From NCBI GenBank assembly GCA_002749535.1, contig MZZL01000138.1:393112-457111 (forward strand): a DNA stretch of 64,000 nt. Direction: 5' to 3'. Shown piece by piece: positions 49,176-61,114 of this stretch (positions are counted from its first letter, which is position 1; every line of letters begins with the position of its first letter). This stretch comes from Apophysomyces variabilis. Lineage: Eukaryota > Mucoromycota > Mucoromycetes > Mucorales > Mucoraceae. The translations under genes and the position numbers were made by a program. The notes beneath the pieces are model-generated. The model worked only from the letters and a program-made list of their open reading frames with translations, did no database searches and was not told the origin of the DNA.

Positions 49176-51376
49176 TCAACCGCACTTATTGCATAAGAGA
49201 AAGAAAAGACAGTAATACAAAGAAAACAAGTGACAGGGGAAAAAGAACAAAGGCTGAAGGCAGCGGTCAGAGCAAAATGTGTAAACAATTCATTAATCCG
49301 GCCGACTTCCAAGCGCTACCTCTGGATGTATCAGTTAATTATTGCACAGTGTTAGCGGTCAGGATTCTCTTAGTATCCTCGCCCTTTCCTTCGGAACACA
49401 TTGGGCAAGGGGACCGAACGAAAGGAGCAAACAATACCACTGATGTAACGCTGCACGTCATCCTTAAATGCCGTAGTTGCGACGTGTGATTTAACCAAGA
49501 TGTGCTCGCGGCCAAGAATATCAAACGTTGTTTCGTACACATGATGAGCCACAAAGATGAGCGTCGTGCAGAGCTCCAATGCTCAAAGCATACATTTAAT
49601 TGTAGACCATGAAACTGTTTTATATACCTTGACAGCTATAATCTGCAACTCGTTAGATGTGATGAACGGACTTGGAGATTGTTTGAGCGTCATAACTGCT
49701 GGACCATGGACGACCAAATATGGATAAAGTACATGAATCTGGGCAAAATCTTGGGTTTTGTTTGTATGCAGATCTATTTTGCTTTACCGTATAGACAAAA
49801 TCCGTGGTGTGTTACACAAGCTTGCCTTAAAGCAAGTCTTTCCTGTCTCAGGCGTTTACTATTAAGTGATAACTTAATTAACACCCATTGGGGAACAAGC
49901 GGTATTAAACCAATGGATATCACCCATGTACAACATGAAAGCGCAATAGTCGCAGGCACATTTTAGTCTTCACATTGATTGCCCGTATTTATATGCATAA
50001 TACTCTTTGTTGAACATGGATAGTTTTATTGTACGATATACGCAACGATTCCCCCTGTGTCAATGGATGGTGCGTATGAAACCAGGACGCGTTTTCTGAG
50101 TCTGAGAAGGAAGACGTACGCTTTAGACTAGCATGCATTTGTAATGCAGCACATACCTTAATTGACGCCGAAACACTTATTCAGACAACATAAAATGTTA
50201 CACTGCTCTCACCGCAAGTTAGTTTAAAGCAAAAGCAAAGTATGAATCGATCAAGTATTCTCCGCGTGTGTGATTTTTCTTGAAAGCCTTAAAGCGTTTA
50301 ACCAAGCATTAGCAGAATCTTTCTCAGAGTTCGTTTATAACAAAAATAGAAAGGTTAAAGTTAGCTTGAAAACAAGCTCCCAATTTCACAGGTGACAGCA
50401 AGGCAGGACCCCTTCCCGAAACGGGTAAATTTCCCGAGGAATCATAGCTATGTAGTTCTTGTGCATAGCGCAACCTAAAGGAATTTCCTTTCTTTCGGCG
50501 TTCTATTCCATCCTAAAGAATGATCAAGGTTGAAGTAAAGAAGTCTGCTATTATAAAAACATTGATGGCTAGTGTATCTTTGCACTCCTACAATGATATA
50601 CTAACGTAATAAATCAATTTCTCCTGATTCCTCACTGCTTCAATCTCTGGAGATCAGTATGCTTACTTAAGTTAGATCATACTTCAAACGACGTATCGTC
50701 TAGTAGCGAAGTCACGGTTGTGCTATAGATTTCGGCAAAAATGTCCGCTACAACCATCTCGAACAATAGTACAACTTTTTTGGACTGGGAAATCCTGATT
50801 TTAGATTAAGATACTGGGATGCAAGGAGTACATAACACGATACATTATAGCAATGCTTTTGACAGAAAAGTCGGTTTGCGACTTTGGGGATATAGTCTGT
50901 TTACATTTACCGATGTCTTCAACTCGCTTTCTCCACCTTTTCCACCTTGTAACGTAGCGTGAGGACATATAGTTGTCTTGATGATATCATCAAACAAATG
51001 ATGATTTGGATTGCTAAATGCATATCCAACGTCCAAGCAACCTTAGTTGTCAGGTTATCCTGGTTAAATGGTTTACAACAGCTTGAGCCATCAGCCAATG
51101 GGAGGGTTCTGCAGTTACTCCTGGCAATGTTGGAAAGGCTTTCTCCAACAAAGTTTTAGGTAAACTAATCGCATCTGTGATAGAGTGTAGAAAGTCCGTT
51201 TGTTCTCACTGACTTTAAGGTTAAGAAGAGTCTTTCACATACCACGAATACTTTTATAGAATGAAGAGAAATGCGTAACGCTGCTGATCATACAATATGT
51301 TCGCTTATGCAACACTCAATGAACCCCTTGATTTTAATCTGCTCTCCTGTCGTTAAAGAATTCACTTATCATCCCA

Positions 51377-51384
51377 TATAAAAA
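51377..51384 (+). promoter_or_regulatory. TATA box of lipase D
   Basis: The sequence tataaaaa lies about 50 bases before the ATG at 51430. Confidence 0.45.
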
Positions 51385-51429
51385 TCAACCATTTCTATTC
51401 AGTGCCATTATCTGGACAGATACATTTCT

Positions 51430-52981
51430 ATGATTTATAGATGGCTTCTGCTTACCATCAGCGCTCTCTTATGGACCAAATTGTACGCGCTCTATGTTGA
51501 TTCGATTGATAAATGTCCGGTTCTCACACCTCGAAAAACCCCAGCAGCGGACGCTCGTGATCTTCGCCCAGATGATATTAGAGTTATTGGCGCCCTCGGC
51601 GACAGGTATCTTTCTACAATTCTATGATATGGCGATTTATAAGCACATACTTAGTATTATGGCTGGGTTTGGAGCTAGAGGACTCAAAAAGCCTCTGCTT
51701 CTCAACCCTGGTACGCTTGAGGAATATCGTGGTATCAGCTTTGCAGCAGGAGGGGATCCAAATGAGACCACAGTACCCAATTTTATAATGAGATATAACC
51801 CACAACTTCTTGGGCCTTCCATTGGCAAACGAATGATTTCATATTGCGCTGGTTAGTGACACCACGTTGAGAGGATGTTGAGCTGACTTGCATTCCACAG
51901 AAAACAGCTGCAAATTAGCACAATGTAATTGCCGTCCGTCAGTGACTAGTTACTAAACACTAAACGTTCAGATAATAAACGTGTGGACAGATTGAACGCT
52001 GCCCTGAGCGGCGCATCCTCTATGAACATCGAAACAGAACTTGACTATCTCATACCAGGTATGGTTCTGTCTGATACCGTTAAGTATGCTTACCTTTTTG
52101 CATTGCAAGCTATACAAGCATTAGACATGGATGAAGATTGGAAGCTGATTAACATTATGATTGGAAGTATGTACGGGAAAAATGTCAGCTAGAACTGCCA
52201 GCTAATATACACGAAGATATGGACCAGTGCAGAGCTTGCAATATGGATGACCCGCGAATCGCCATTGAAATGTATGGATCTTTTCTAGAGAATGCCGTTG
52301 ACAGAATCCATAAAAACGTTCCTCGAGCATTGGTTAACCTAAGTGAGTCGGATGATGCCGAAAAAGGTCTCACCTATCAACCATCTTTAGTTGGCTCATT
52401 TGAAACGTCACGACTCTTTCCTATTGTTGCCGACAAGCCTTACTGCAGACCCATAAAACTCTTAGACATAGAGGTAAACTATTTCGAGTGCCCTTGTGGT
52501 CATAACGATCAGACCCGCCGTATTATGGATCAAGTAGCCGCAGGTAACAATCTTTGTTTTTGCTTCTCAGCTGCTTACTGCTTGTACATAGGTTACAATC
52601 AACAGCTAAAGCGGATATACGAAAAGTACAATGCAATGGAAGAGCAGAATTTTGCTGTGATGTTTACACCTGCTGCTGTTAATTTTAGCTCACTAGCTTT
52701 GGACCATTTGAGGCAAGCTATCACTCCTTGTGAATAATCACTCTTCCTAAGCCTTTATTTAGTGATTTCGATTGCTTCCACCCTAGCGTGAAAGGTCAAG
52801 CTTTGCTTGCAAAGGCTCTTTGGAACACTATGTTTCTGCCTCAAGCTCGCAAACCGCTCGTATGGAATGCAAACGATTTTCCATGGGTAAATAAGACGTT
52901 GTGATTATATTACGTTTTTCTAACGTTTACTGACAATAGATCTATTGCCCCAAGGACACTGATCGCTTCCAAATCGACTAA
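51430..52981 (+). CDS. Phospholipase-B1-like GDSL lipase, copy D (altered oxyanion block)
   Basis: The hydrophobic signal peptide is MIYRWLLLTISALLWTKLYA. DARDLRPDDIRVIGALGDS has the split Ser codon. Exon 2 gives MAGFGARGLKK and SFAAGGDPNETTVPNF. The 24-nt microexon is 51901-51924, followed by DRLNAALSGASSMN. The oxyanion block reads IGNMDQCRAC, so Met replaces the conserved Asn. FECPCGHNDQT and FAVMFTPAAVN follow. The intron at 52713-52762 uses a GC donor with a perfect AG-GCAAG consensus. The catalytic FDCFHPSVKGQ and the end IYCPKDTDRFQID with TAA are intact. It lies 3 kb from copy C, the only wide gap in the array. Confidence 0.83.
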
Positions 52982-53951
52982 TCTTTTGTTATATATGTGA
53001 AATTAAAGAAGAGGGTATCCTAATTTATCTTCATTTGAAAAAAACATAGCTACGGTCTCCTATTTCTTTGCATAGATGGATACTTTTCTTGCCAGTGTTT
53101 GTATCAGTTTTGGTACATGCTATAGAAAACTCTTTCCGGATTTTGAAAGAAGTAGAGTGACTTTGAGCATATCTACACGATTTTGATGATCATCGTTGTT
53201 CATGTTGAAGGCCGTTTCAAGAGAACAACTTCATGGACATATATTGATGGCTGGGAGGGCAAGGGATACCAAATGTAAGTTTAATCACAGCGAATAATGA
53301 GCTATACGTCGTCTGCTATATACAAGACCTCCGTGCCGACCGGCTTGTTTTGCATGCGTAACTTTAATTCCTAAATCCGATCGAGTGGGTTCTCGATCAC
53401 AACTCGGAATCGGAAAGCGGACACCTTTGCATGACGGATATATATGTAGTAGTTTCATTAATGCACTAGCTACCCATAGTGCAAGCTGAACGGATTGTCG
53501 CGGTTAAATGACAGTCTACACTTTTATGGATTCTGCAAGGTTGACTGCATCCATGAGCAACGAAGCTGAACAGTAAAATTCTCACCTGACTTTGATATTC
53601 TGCATTGCCATACGTTTGATATTTTCCGGAATACTTGCCGCGTACTACATCATGACCGAAACGACGAGCTTAGTATTGCTTGTCGGGTTCGTGCGACTTT
53701 TCAGTACAAAAACAACAAACGGGATGTTTTACGGTTCCCATCGGTGAGCAAAAACAATGCTGCAGTGTTACAATTCATTGTATGTGTCACTTATTTAAAC
53801 ATGCAAAGAGTTGTGGAGCCCGAACGCTCCGTATTGGCAGCTTTATGATGGTGTAGTGGTTCGCAATCATGCAGCACGTGCCCTCTAAATTTTCCCGCTT
53901 TTGCTTCGTCTCTTTTCCTTTCCTATTCGTTTTTTTCTTTTCTTCAATAAC
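52982..53951. other. Intergenic region, lipase D / TMEM184
   Basis: About 970 bases with no recognised gene. A pyrimidine-rich leader (53885-53945) precedes the TMEM184 start. Confidence 0.5.
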
Positions 53952-56061
53952 ATGTCGCTGCCACTGTATGCTCCAGTCATACAGACAGCCGACAATGGGT
54001 ATGGCGAAGGTGGTGCAGGTTCCAAGTTTAGCTCTACCGCAATCCATTTGGCCCTCTTGTTCACCATTGTCGGCACTTCCATCTCACTCTTTTCTGTTTG
54101 GCTCCATTGGAAGAACTACAGAAAGCCGGTTAGCATAAATCTATCATTCTTGAAAAGTTTGATTAATGCAAATAAAACCAGAATCAACAACGACAGGTTA
54201 TTCGGATCTTGTGGATGTAGGTTAAATTCCTTTGTTAGAATGGTTGTCAACGGATCGGTTATTTCTAGGGTTCCTGTGTATGGTATCAGCACGTTTATTT
54301 CCTTGGTCTCGCTGGACGTCGCTTTCTATGTGGATACTTTCCGTGATATATACGAAGCATTCGTAATCTACGCCTTTTTTAATCTCTTGCTTAACAAACT
54401 TGGCGGTGAACGAGAGCTGATTATCATGTTACACTCGCGGCCTCCCTCAGACAATTTCTTTCCTGGTACCTTATGGTCTCGGGAGATCTACGTAGGCGAC
54501 CCTTACACGTTTTTGTTTGTCAAACGTGGTATCCTCCAATTTGTGTACGTCAAACCGATTTTGGCAGTTATTACGATGATCCTCAAGGTTACCGGCAACT
54601 ACGAAGAGGGCGACTTCAGTTGGTCAAGTTCGTATCTTTATTTGACGCTCATTTATAATATTAGTGTCTCTTTGACACTATGGGCTTTGATGGTCTTTTT
54701 TTATGCCACCAAAAGGGACCTAACCGGATTCAGGTAAAGGGTAGCTGTTTCAGGAGTCTATCTCTTAACCATTTCTTCAAACGCAGGCCTCTTCCAAAAT
54801 TTCTGTGCGTAAAATCAATTATTTTCTTTTCGTTCTGGCAGAGTGTTGTTATTGCTTTGATGGTTTCCGCCGGATTAATTGCTTCTGGTAATATAAGCCT
54901 TGGTAAATACGATATTTAATCTGCGTATAGACGAGCACATTTCAGTCGCAATCCAGGATTTCCTTGTCTGCATTGAAATGGCTCCCGCAGCTATAGCCCA
55001 TTCGTAAGTATCCCCCAATTCTACTACATGATCCTAAATACGTTTACAATAGCTATGCGTTCTCATATGAAGACTACTACGACCCGAATGTCCATTCTGC
55101 GAGAATGCCGATTTATAGAGCGATTCGGGACTCCTTTGGATTAAAGGATGTACTTATGGATTCGTTGGATACATTGAGAGGTTCTCGCTTTAGTTATAGG
55201 TCATTTGAACCATCTGAAGGAGTTCCTCACATTGGAAGCAGTCGAACGTCTCGTATCATGGCTGGCCTACGATACTCGACTAGTACGGCTAAAAAGCATT
55301 GGCTAGAACCAGCTCCAGCATCAAGATTCCTCAGCACTGGTCGTGGAATGAATGAAGAGATCGTGATCGAAGAAGCGGAGCCATTAGAGTTTGATGATCC
55401 TAATCCATCAGACCAAATAGAAGAGTTATTCAGATCTAGTCGTACAATGATGTTTGGAGATTACAACTATCCTGTTATTGACTTTCGTATACCTCTTTGG
55501 AAGCAAGTTCGAAACACCAATGGAGGATACGGCACTGTTGTAGCTAATAATACGCCTGATGGTACCAAATGGTCAAGAGGAAGACGGACGAAAGGGAAAA
55601 GTCAAGATATGGCGTCAGCCGCTCTTCCAAGTGTTCGAAAAGGCTGTATCGACGTTGTAGTTGAACAAGGCAAAGGAAAATATGTGTTGGTTGATACCAT
55701 ATGTGATAATGGCTCCGACCGCCCTGTTCCGTCTATCAAAAAGAGTCCTCGATTGACGCCAAAACGCTCTTCTAGCAGCCTTCGCAGTGCGCCCGCAAAA
55801 CTTGAACGACCACCCCGTCCATCTCGGTCGACACCTCTTCGAGAACCTATAATACAAGCTCAAAACATATCCAACCAGATTCCACAAGAACAGATACCAA
55901 AGCCTCAACTGTTAGAAGTTCCCCAGCCATACCAAACCTACGAACCTTCCACACACTATAATGAGCTGTGGCAATGGCCTGATCAACAGCAGCGAAGAGA
56001 ACAAGCACCCACTTTTAACGAAGAAGATGATGCTTATTTGACCGGTAATGTTTGGAAGTAA
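53952..56061 (+). CDS. TMEM184/OST-alpha-family membrane protein
   Basis: Multi-pass protein of the solute-transporter-alpha family (TMEM184, organic solute transporter alpha). ATG 53952 gives MSLPLYAPVIQTADNGYG. The first helix is ALLFTIVGTSISLFSVWL. The family core lies in the exon from about 54271: VPVYGISTFISLVSLD, RDIYEAFVIYAFFNLLL, then KRGILQFVYVKPILAVIT. Exons after 54736 give LPKFLCVKSIIFFSFWQS and CIEMAPAAIAHSYAFSYEDY. A roughly 330-residue hydrophilic tail, rich in Ser/Pro/Arg, ends LTGNVWK. The exon structure at 54129-54270, where the family has a short QR-VVR segment, is unresolved; AATCAACAACGACAG at about 54179 may be part of it. Function in fungi is poorly known. Confidence 0.82.
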
Positions 56062-57675
56062 AAGGAAAGCAAGACTACCATCCAAATTGTCTATCTGGCC
56101 AGTCCTTCTCGCACATCTAGTATTTGATTTGCTATACATACTGATTACTTCATCGGATTTGGAGATACTGCAACAAACGCCATGAAAAATAAATGCAATG
56201 GAATCCGATCATGCATATTAACCCACGGTCCCTAATTTCGTGCAGGATGCGCGTTTATTTAGTTCTGTACTGCAAGCTTGAGAAAATAGAATGGAAGATA
56301 ACCACATCGATATCTTCGCGGCTCGACTTATTTAGAGATATCGTCCATATGAACAAGGGGGTTAGCCATAACCAAGTAATAGCCGTTCATCTGATCATAT
56401 TTCTCCATGTCACCCATTGTAGCTGTAAGAAAGCTGAGATAATTTGTAGTTACAGTTCCTTTGCCTACAGTTTCAGAAGGGCCCGCCCTCTTTCTTTTCT
56501 TGCACGGTGTTTGTGCGAACTTCAGGCTGTATTTATTCATATAATGATTCCCAAGCTGCTGCCAAGATTGTAGTTGTCTTTGCTCTTGTTTTTGGTACTG
56601 TAACTGCTACAGAACACGTTCCCTTGCACAATGCCATGCTGCGCTTCAATATTGATATGGAACTCAGAGGGATAGAGTAAAACAGTTTTTGTTTGTCAAG
56701 GGTCACTCATATCCACATCCAATCCAGGCACTCTTGAATATTAGCCTCACTATTCCTGTCTACAGGCGGAAACCCAGCTTTCCCAACGGCAAAAGTGTAT
56801 CCATTTTTCACAGAGCGGCGAAACGTCGTTGCGGAAATTTTGAGTCGCTTAAATCTCTGAAGCAGTGGTTCTCCAGTCGTATAGTGCTTCATTAGCGACA
56901 CGACCCGTAACTTCAGCATAACCACGCTTATCAATGATACGGCTTTGTTGATCTTTGTTACACCGCTGTGTTTATATAGGGGGCGGGATCTGACAAGTCT
57001 TGTACGACAACTTTTTGTCTTCAAGCGCAATGGTTTTAGCCACATATGACTCCTACGTTTTTTAGCCTATGAGGCAGTGCGGCATTGATTTTTTGGGAAA
57101 GACTGCGTTTTGACAAACTTGCCATTACTGGAAGGACTGATATACTTTTTCATTCTTGATTCGATTCTAATTAACAAAGTCCGATAATCATGTTGCCTCG
57201 TGGTATTGCAACCAACAAGATTGCCATGACTGTGAAAGAAGGGAAACAAGTGTGTTCAGTTTACATCCTTCACTATCTTTACTTCTTTGCGTGATATACC
57301 GGGGAAAACACATCGATCTTAAAAACCACTAATCCTTCGTTTCGTTGTACAACCCGTACTATCAGGATCAGCAAGTTGATGCGGAGTTGTTCCAGGTTTC
57401 CTGGATTTCTGGTTAGGGTCGCACACGAGAGATATAGGCTTTTCTTTCACAATATTTGGTTCTGAATCATCATGTGTATTTTGGCATGAAATGGCTAGTA
57501 GAATGCATAATGTATAAGTTAGTAAGTTAGACAAAAGGGGAATGCATCTTGTATTCTGGAAAACAAACTGTCTTTTGACACTCCGTAGAAGATGGCTTGA
57601 TCCGACAATTCTGGTTCATGTTCAGTTCGATCCCGATTTTATTACTTTTCTTTTACCTGCCTCCTTCTTTCTCAT
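56062..57675. other. Intergenic region with a dead transposase
   Basis: Besides the transposase remnant (56150-57060, -), no gene is supported. The last 60 bases are pyrimidine-rich leader for the PC-esterase gene. Confidence 0.5.
56150..57060 (-). pseudogene. Decayed Tc1/mariner-type (DDE_3) transposase
   Basis: Minus-strand pieces keep the order of a Mucorales Tc1-like transposase: KRLKISATTFRRSVKNGYTF, PVDRNSEANIQECLDW, a stop, MTLDKQKLFYS, SMALCKGT, AVTVPKTRAKTTTIL, then NYLSFLTATMGDMEKYDQM, NGYYLVMANPLVH and RRYRCGYLP. At least one stop and several frameshifts break it. The second catalytic Asp of the usual LVMDNAP-H block is Ala here (LVMANPLVH). No terminal inverted repeats were located. 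It shares ancestry with the fragment at 32560-33060. Confidence 0.7.
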
Positions 57676-59145
57676 ATGGCACCATCATCTACACAGTTTA
57701 TTTATATTTCCATTCCAGCAGCATTGATACTTCTATGGCTTTTTATATGGTCCTCTGCGGAACAATCTAACCAGCTATCATCTCCCTTAGTATCCAACTC
57801 CAGCGCAGAGATCGACATAGGTTCTCGAACGAAGAACGTTGCGGACAAACTGCTGTGTACCCCTGAAACATTCAATAACGGGCAATGGATACGTCGACCA
57901 AAGATCATTCGACCTCTCAACACCCAGCAATTTGAGAAATCCGTAGGTTATACTTGTCCATCAAAATTCGCCCATAAATGTTATCAGCGAAACGATATCG
58001 AGTTACGGCGTAGCAAGAAGATGTAAAGAATGCTTCTTCTTCTGAATTGTTGTGTTAAATGTTTGGTTGCAGTATAGATTACACATGGAAGCCAGAAGGA
58101 TGTACCGTACTACCCTTTGCACCCTCGTCGTACGCAAAACATCTCAGTGAACATCCGTTATTATTGGTTGGCGATTCTATCACTCAACTTCAATTCGAGA
58201 GCTTGGCTTGCCTTCTAGGAGAACATTTGACCTCAACAAAGCCAAGCGTTAATGTTACCGGAGGCGACAGAAAGATTAAAGTGGATCAACTATCTTATAG
58301 AGATAGTGACGATGCTGCCGTAGCCTATCTACGATCAGACTATTTATTGCGACTGGATGATTTCAAACTGATTGCGCCGTTTGAAGATGAAGGAGACCAG
58401 TTAGGCAAAGGCCACAATTTTCCATGGTACGACATGCTCACATGGGGTGTACATTAAGTGATACCTATTATACTCATAGGGTGCACGCATTACCTATGTT
58501 TGATTACATTGTGATAAACACAGTAAGTGGATGGTTAAAATGGAAACACCTGTGTTTATTTATGGACTATCTCAGGGACCTCATTGGCATCCTAATTTTA
58601 AATGGGGGCCTCACCAATCTGAATCAGAGCTTAAGGAAGCCTTTAAACAAAGCATGCGCATTGTATTTGACTACTTGAAAGAGCATATCCAGCAACATCA
58701 GCGGGTATGGATACGGAGTACACCCTATGGTCACGCAAACTGTGCACAATTCACCTCTCCACAAGCCATACCATTTGCTCCCACCGGTCAACAAGGGGAA
58801 TATGAATGGCATATGTTTGAGACGTTCGATCATATTTGGAAGGCAAGTCAACGCCAGCATAAGTACACGGTATAGTAAACAAACGGTGAAATATAGGAAT
58901 GGATACTTGAAGAAAACGATAGCAGATTTGCGTTTTTGAACGTATCAATATTATCCAATATGCGCGGTGATACTCATTCACGCCCAAATCGAGATTGTCT
59001 CCATACCTGCCTGCCTGGTAATGACTTGATACAAGCATTGGGATAAGTAGTACTAATCAACGCTATAGGCCCGGTTGACGATTGGAACAAGTTGCTGCAT
59101 CACGAAATTTTGAAATTTTCGAAGGATAGTCAACAACAGCAATAA
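57676..59145 (+). CDS. PC-esterase-like SGNH acyl-esterase, membrane-anchored
   Basis: Type II membrane protein of the PC-esterase/TBL family, which adds or removes acyl groups on polysaccharides. MAPSSTQFIYISIPAALILL is an N-terminal anchor. CTPETFNNGQWIRRP is the Cys-containing TBL-like motif. Block I is LLLVGDSITQLQFESLACL (Ser). The exon end INT joins to GPHWHP, giving the family motif NTGPHW. The last exons give the catalytic Asp/His in NRDCLHTCLPGPVDDWN and end SKDSQQQQ with TAA at 59143. The intron at 58843-58896 is GC-AG. The junction near 58427-58458 is uncertain, since the only frame-keeping intron is 32 nt. About 400 aa. Confidence 0.78.
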
Positions 59146-61114
59146 GCAGAAAAACAATGCTTCAGCTAACAGAAATCTAATTGTATTATATATGACACCA
59201 TTATCTTCTTTGATCCCCATCTTGTTGCGCATAGACCTGCTTGTATAGTGGCATGTTGGATATTTGCCCTTTTATCACAAGGGAAATATTTACATGCAAT
59301 CTAGGAAACTTTTTTGTTCTCGTTGTTTACTTTGGTTTATCGACGAACATCATTGCTACTGCAATCATCATAGATACTACCTCTAAAAATTGTGTTTTAT
59401 GCTTACTTTTGTTGTGCTCTATTATAGCAGAGACAAACAGATATCCGCCTGACAAGCTTGTCCTGGAACCTATGTGATAAATTGACGGTTCGACGTATGT
59501 CGTACAAGTATAAGAACGAGGTTCGACAAAGACAACAAAAAGGACAACACAGCCTACTATATTCAGTGAACGCAATTTCCACGCCATGAACGTTGATATT
59601 TGCCGCCACCCGTAACACTCCCTGAACCAGCCTTATCTCTACCTCTCTGACTCATTCAGGAGAGTCGCCTCGAAGATATTCCGCGTGCCTATGTTAAATT
59701 CAGCTACCATCGCGTGTTCCAGCAATGCGTCTCCTTCTTATGGCAACACGCGACTTTGGTTACTCTACCCTTCCAACATCTTTTGCTTCACCCTCCTTTG
59801 CTTCTCCACATCCAACTTCACGTTATTAATCCAACGTTAAAACAAGCTACTGCAACAACTTGATACAAGCAAGTCCTTAACCTTTTTACATCGATGGGTA
59901 GCAAAAGGCCCTTTATTATTGTATCATTTACCGGGATAAGTTGAATTTGAAGCTTTCCAGAAAAAAAAGGGGACATGAGATGACAACGACTGGTTTTTAC
60001 CGACGGCGGAAAAGAGTTCTTTGCACTTACTGTCTGCTGCTCTCATAGCATTTTTTTCCATTCAATCCTTAGCACAAACATTGTTTTCAATGACGGCCAG
60101 AAGAATACCCTGTTAGGTACCGAAAAGTTGTGCCCTGGATTGCGAAAGCTCACATTCATGTACTACCATCAGGTATCCTCAGTGTTTCTTTGCACAGATA
60201 CGTACATATCTTGTTTTCTGGCTGTTTCTAAGGATTATCTGAGAAAAGATTTGAGATAAATAGATCGTTCGTACACAAAACTACTTTTTTTGGATTAACC
60301 ATTAGTATTTGTAATGGTGCTTTTTCTTCGAAAATTGACACATTAAGTGTTGTTTGTTAAACTCTTCCGACTTTGCTTTGGTACTCTAGCAGTTCTAGAT
60401 TTACATGTTCTGTCTATATATGTTAGAACTCCTCCTACGCTTGCTTCCGCGATATGTTGGGCCAGCAGAGGCAAAATTTAGTTCTAGGAAGTCGTTAGCG
60501 CAGATTCTCTTGGGATCCACTTTGCTCTTTAGGCTGGAAGTAGGACGCAAATATTCCGCAAACTAACTTAAACGCCAACATTCATCTCCATTGTTAACCT
60601 GATAAGTTCCAGAAATATTACACAAGGCTTACTTTTAACGTCAATCTTGGTTTATCTCATTTGTACTGGAACTTAAATGTGCTCTTTCGATCGAATGCCT
60701 ATAATGGCACTATTATGGTGAATTTCCATTGCTTCCTATGTTCATATCACCTCGTAAAACCACAATATAATACTCCTATTCATTTTATTCATGAATGACT
60801 CCGTTATTGTGAACAAAAAGGGGGAAGAGATAACCGTACAGATATGTTAGTCCTTGCTTCATCAAGGAAACCTGCGATGCTCTCACACTCCTAGAACTAA
60901 AGCATAGATACCAAAAGGCTCCAACAAATATACGGTACAGAAAGTGTTCATAATCTTTTTAGCTTGAAAACAATAGCCAACCAACATGTATTGTAATCAT
61001 GCAATAAGAAGGAAGACGGGCTACATGTTTCTTTCATAAATTAAGCAGTTTATTAAGCAGGAAAATATCCAACACAATCGAACAGTAAACAGAAAAAGAA
61101 TCAACGCGCTTCAA
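59146..61114. other. Gene-poor region
   Basis: About 2 kb with no supported gene. A minus-strand frame at 59327-59587 starts at an ATG (MAWKLRSLNIVGCVVLFVVF) with two hydrophobic stretches but no family or splice support. Confidence 0.45.

Larger units (their letters stand above)
48433..51429. other. 3-kb interval inside the lipase array
   Basis: No intact gene between copies C and D. It includes the protein-like segment at 49025-49175 (-), which has a decayed relative at 10125-10265, and AT-rich sequence with a short AT dinucleotide run near 48740. I found no clear lipase remnant, although the spacing suggests a lost copy or an insertion. Confidence 0.45.

Noticed and set aside
57319..57534. 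Apparent 71-aa secreted peptide on the minus strand
   Set aside because: The hydrophobic start depends on a TTG start codon; the nearest upstream ATG is out of frame and meets a stop at once.
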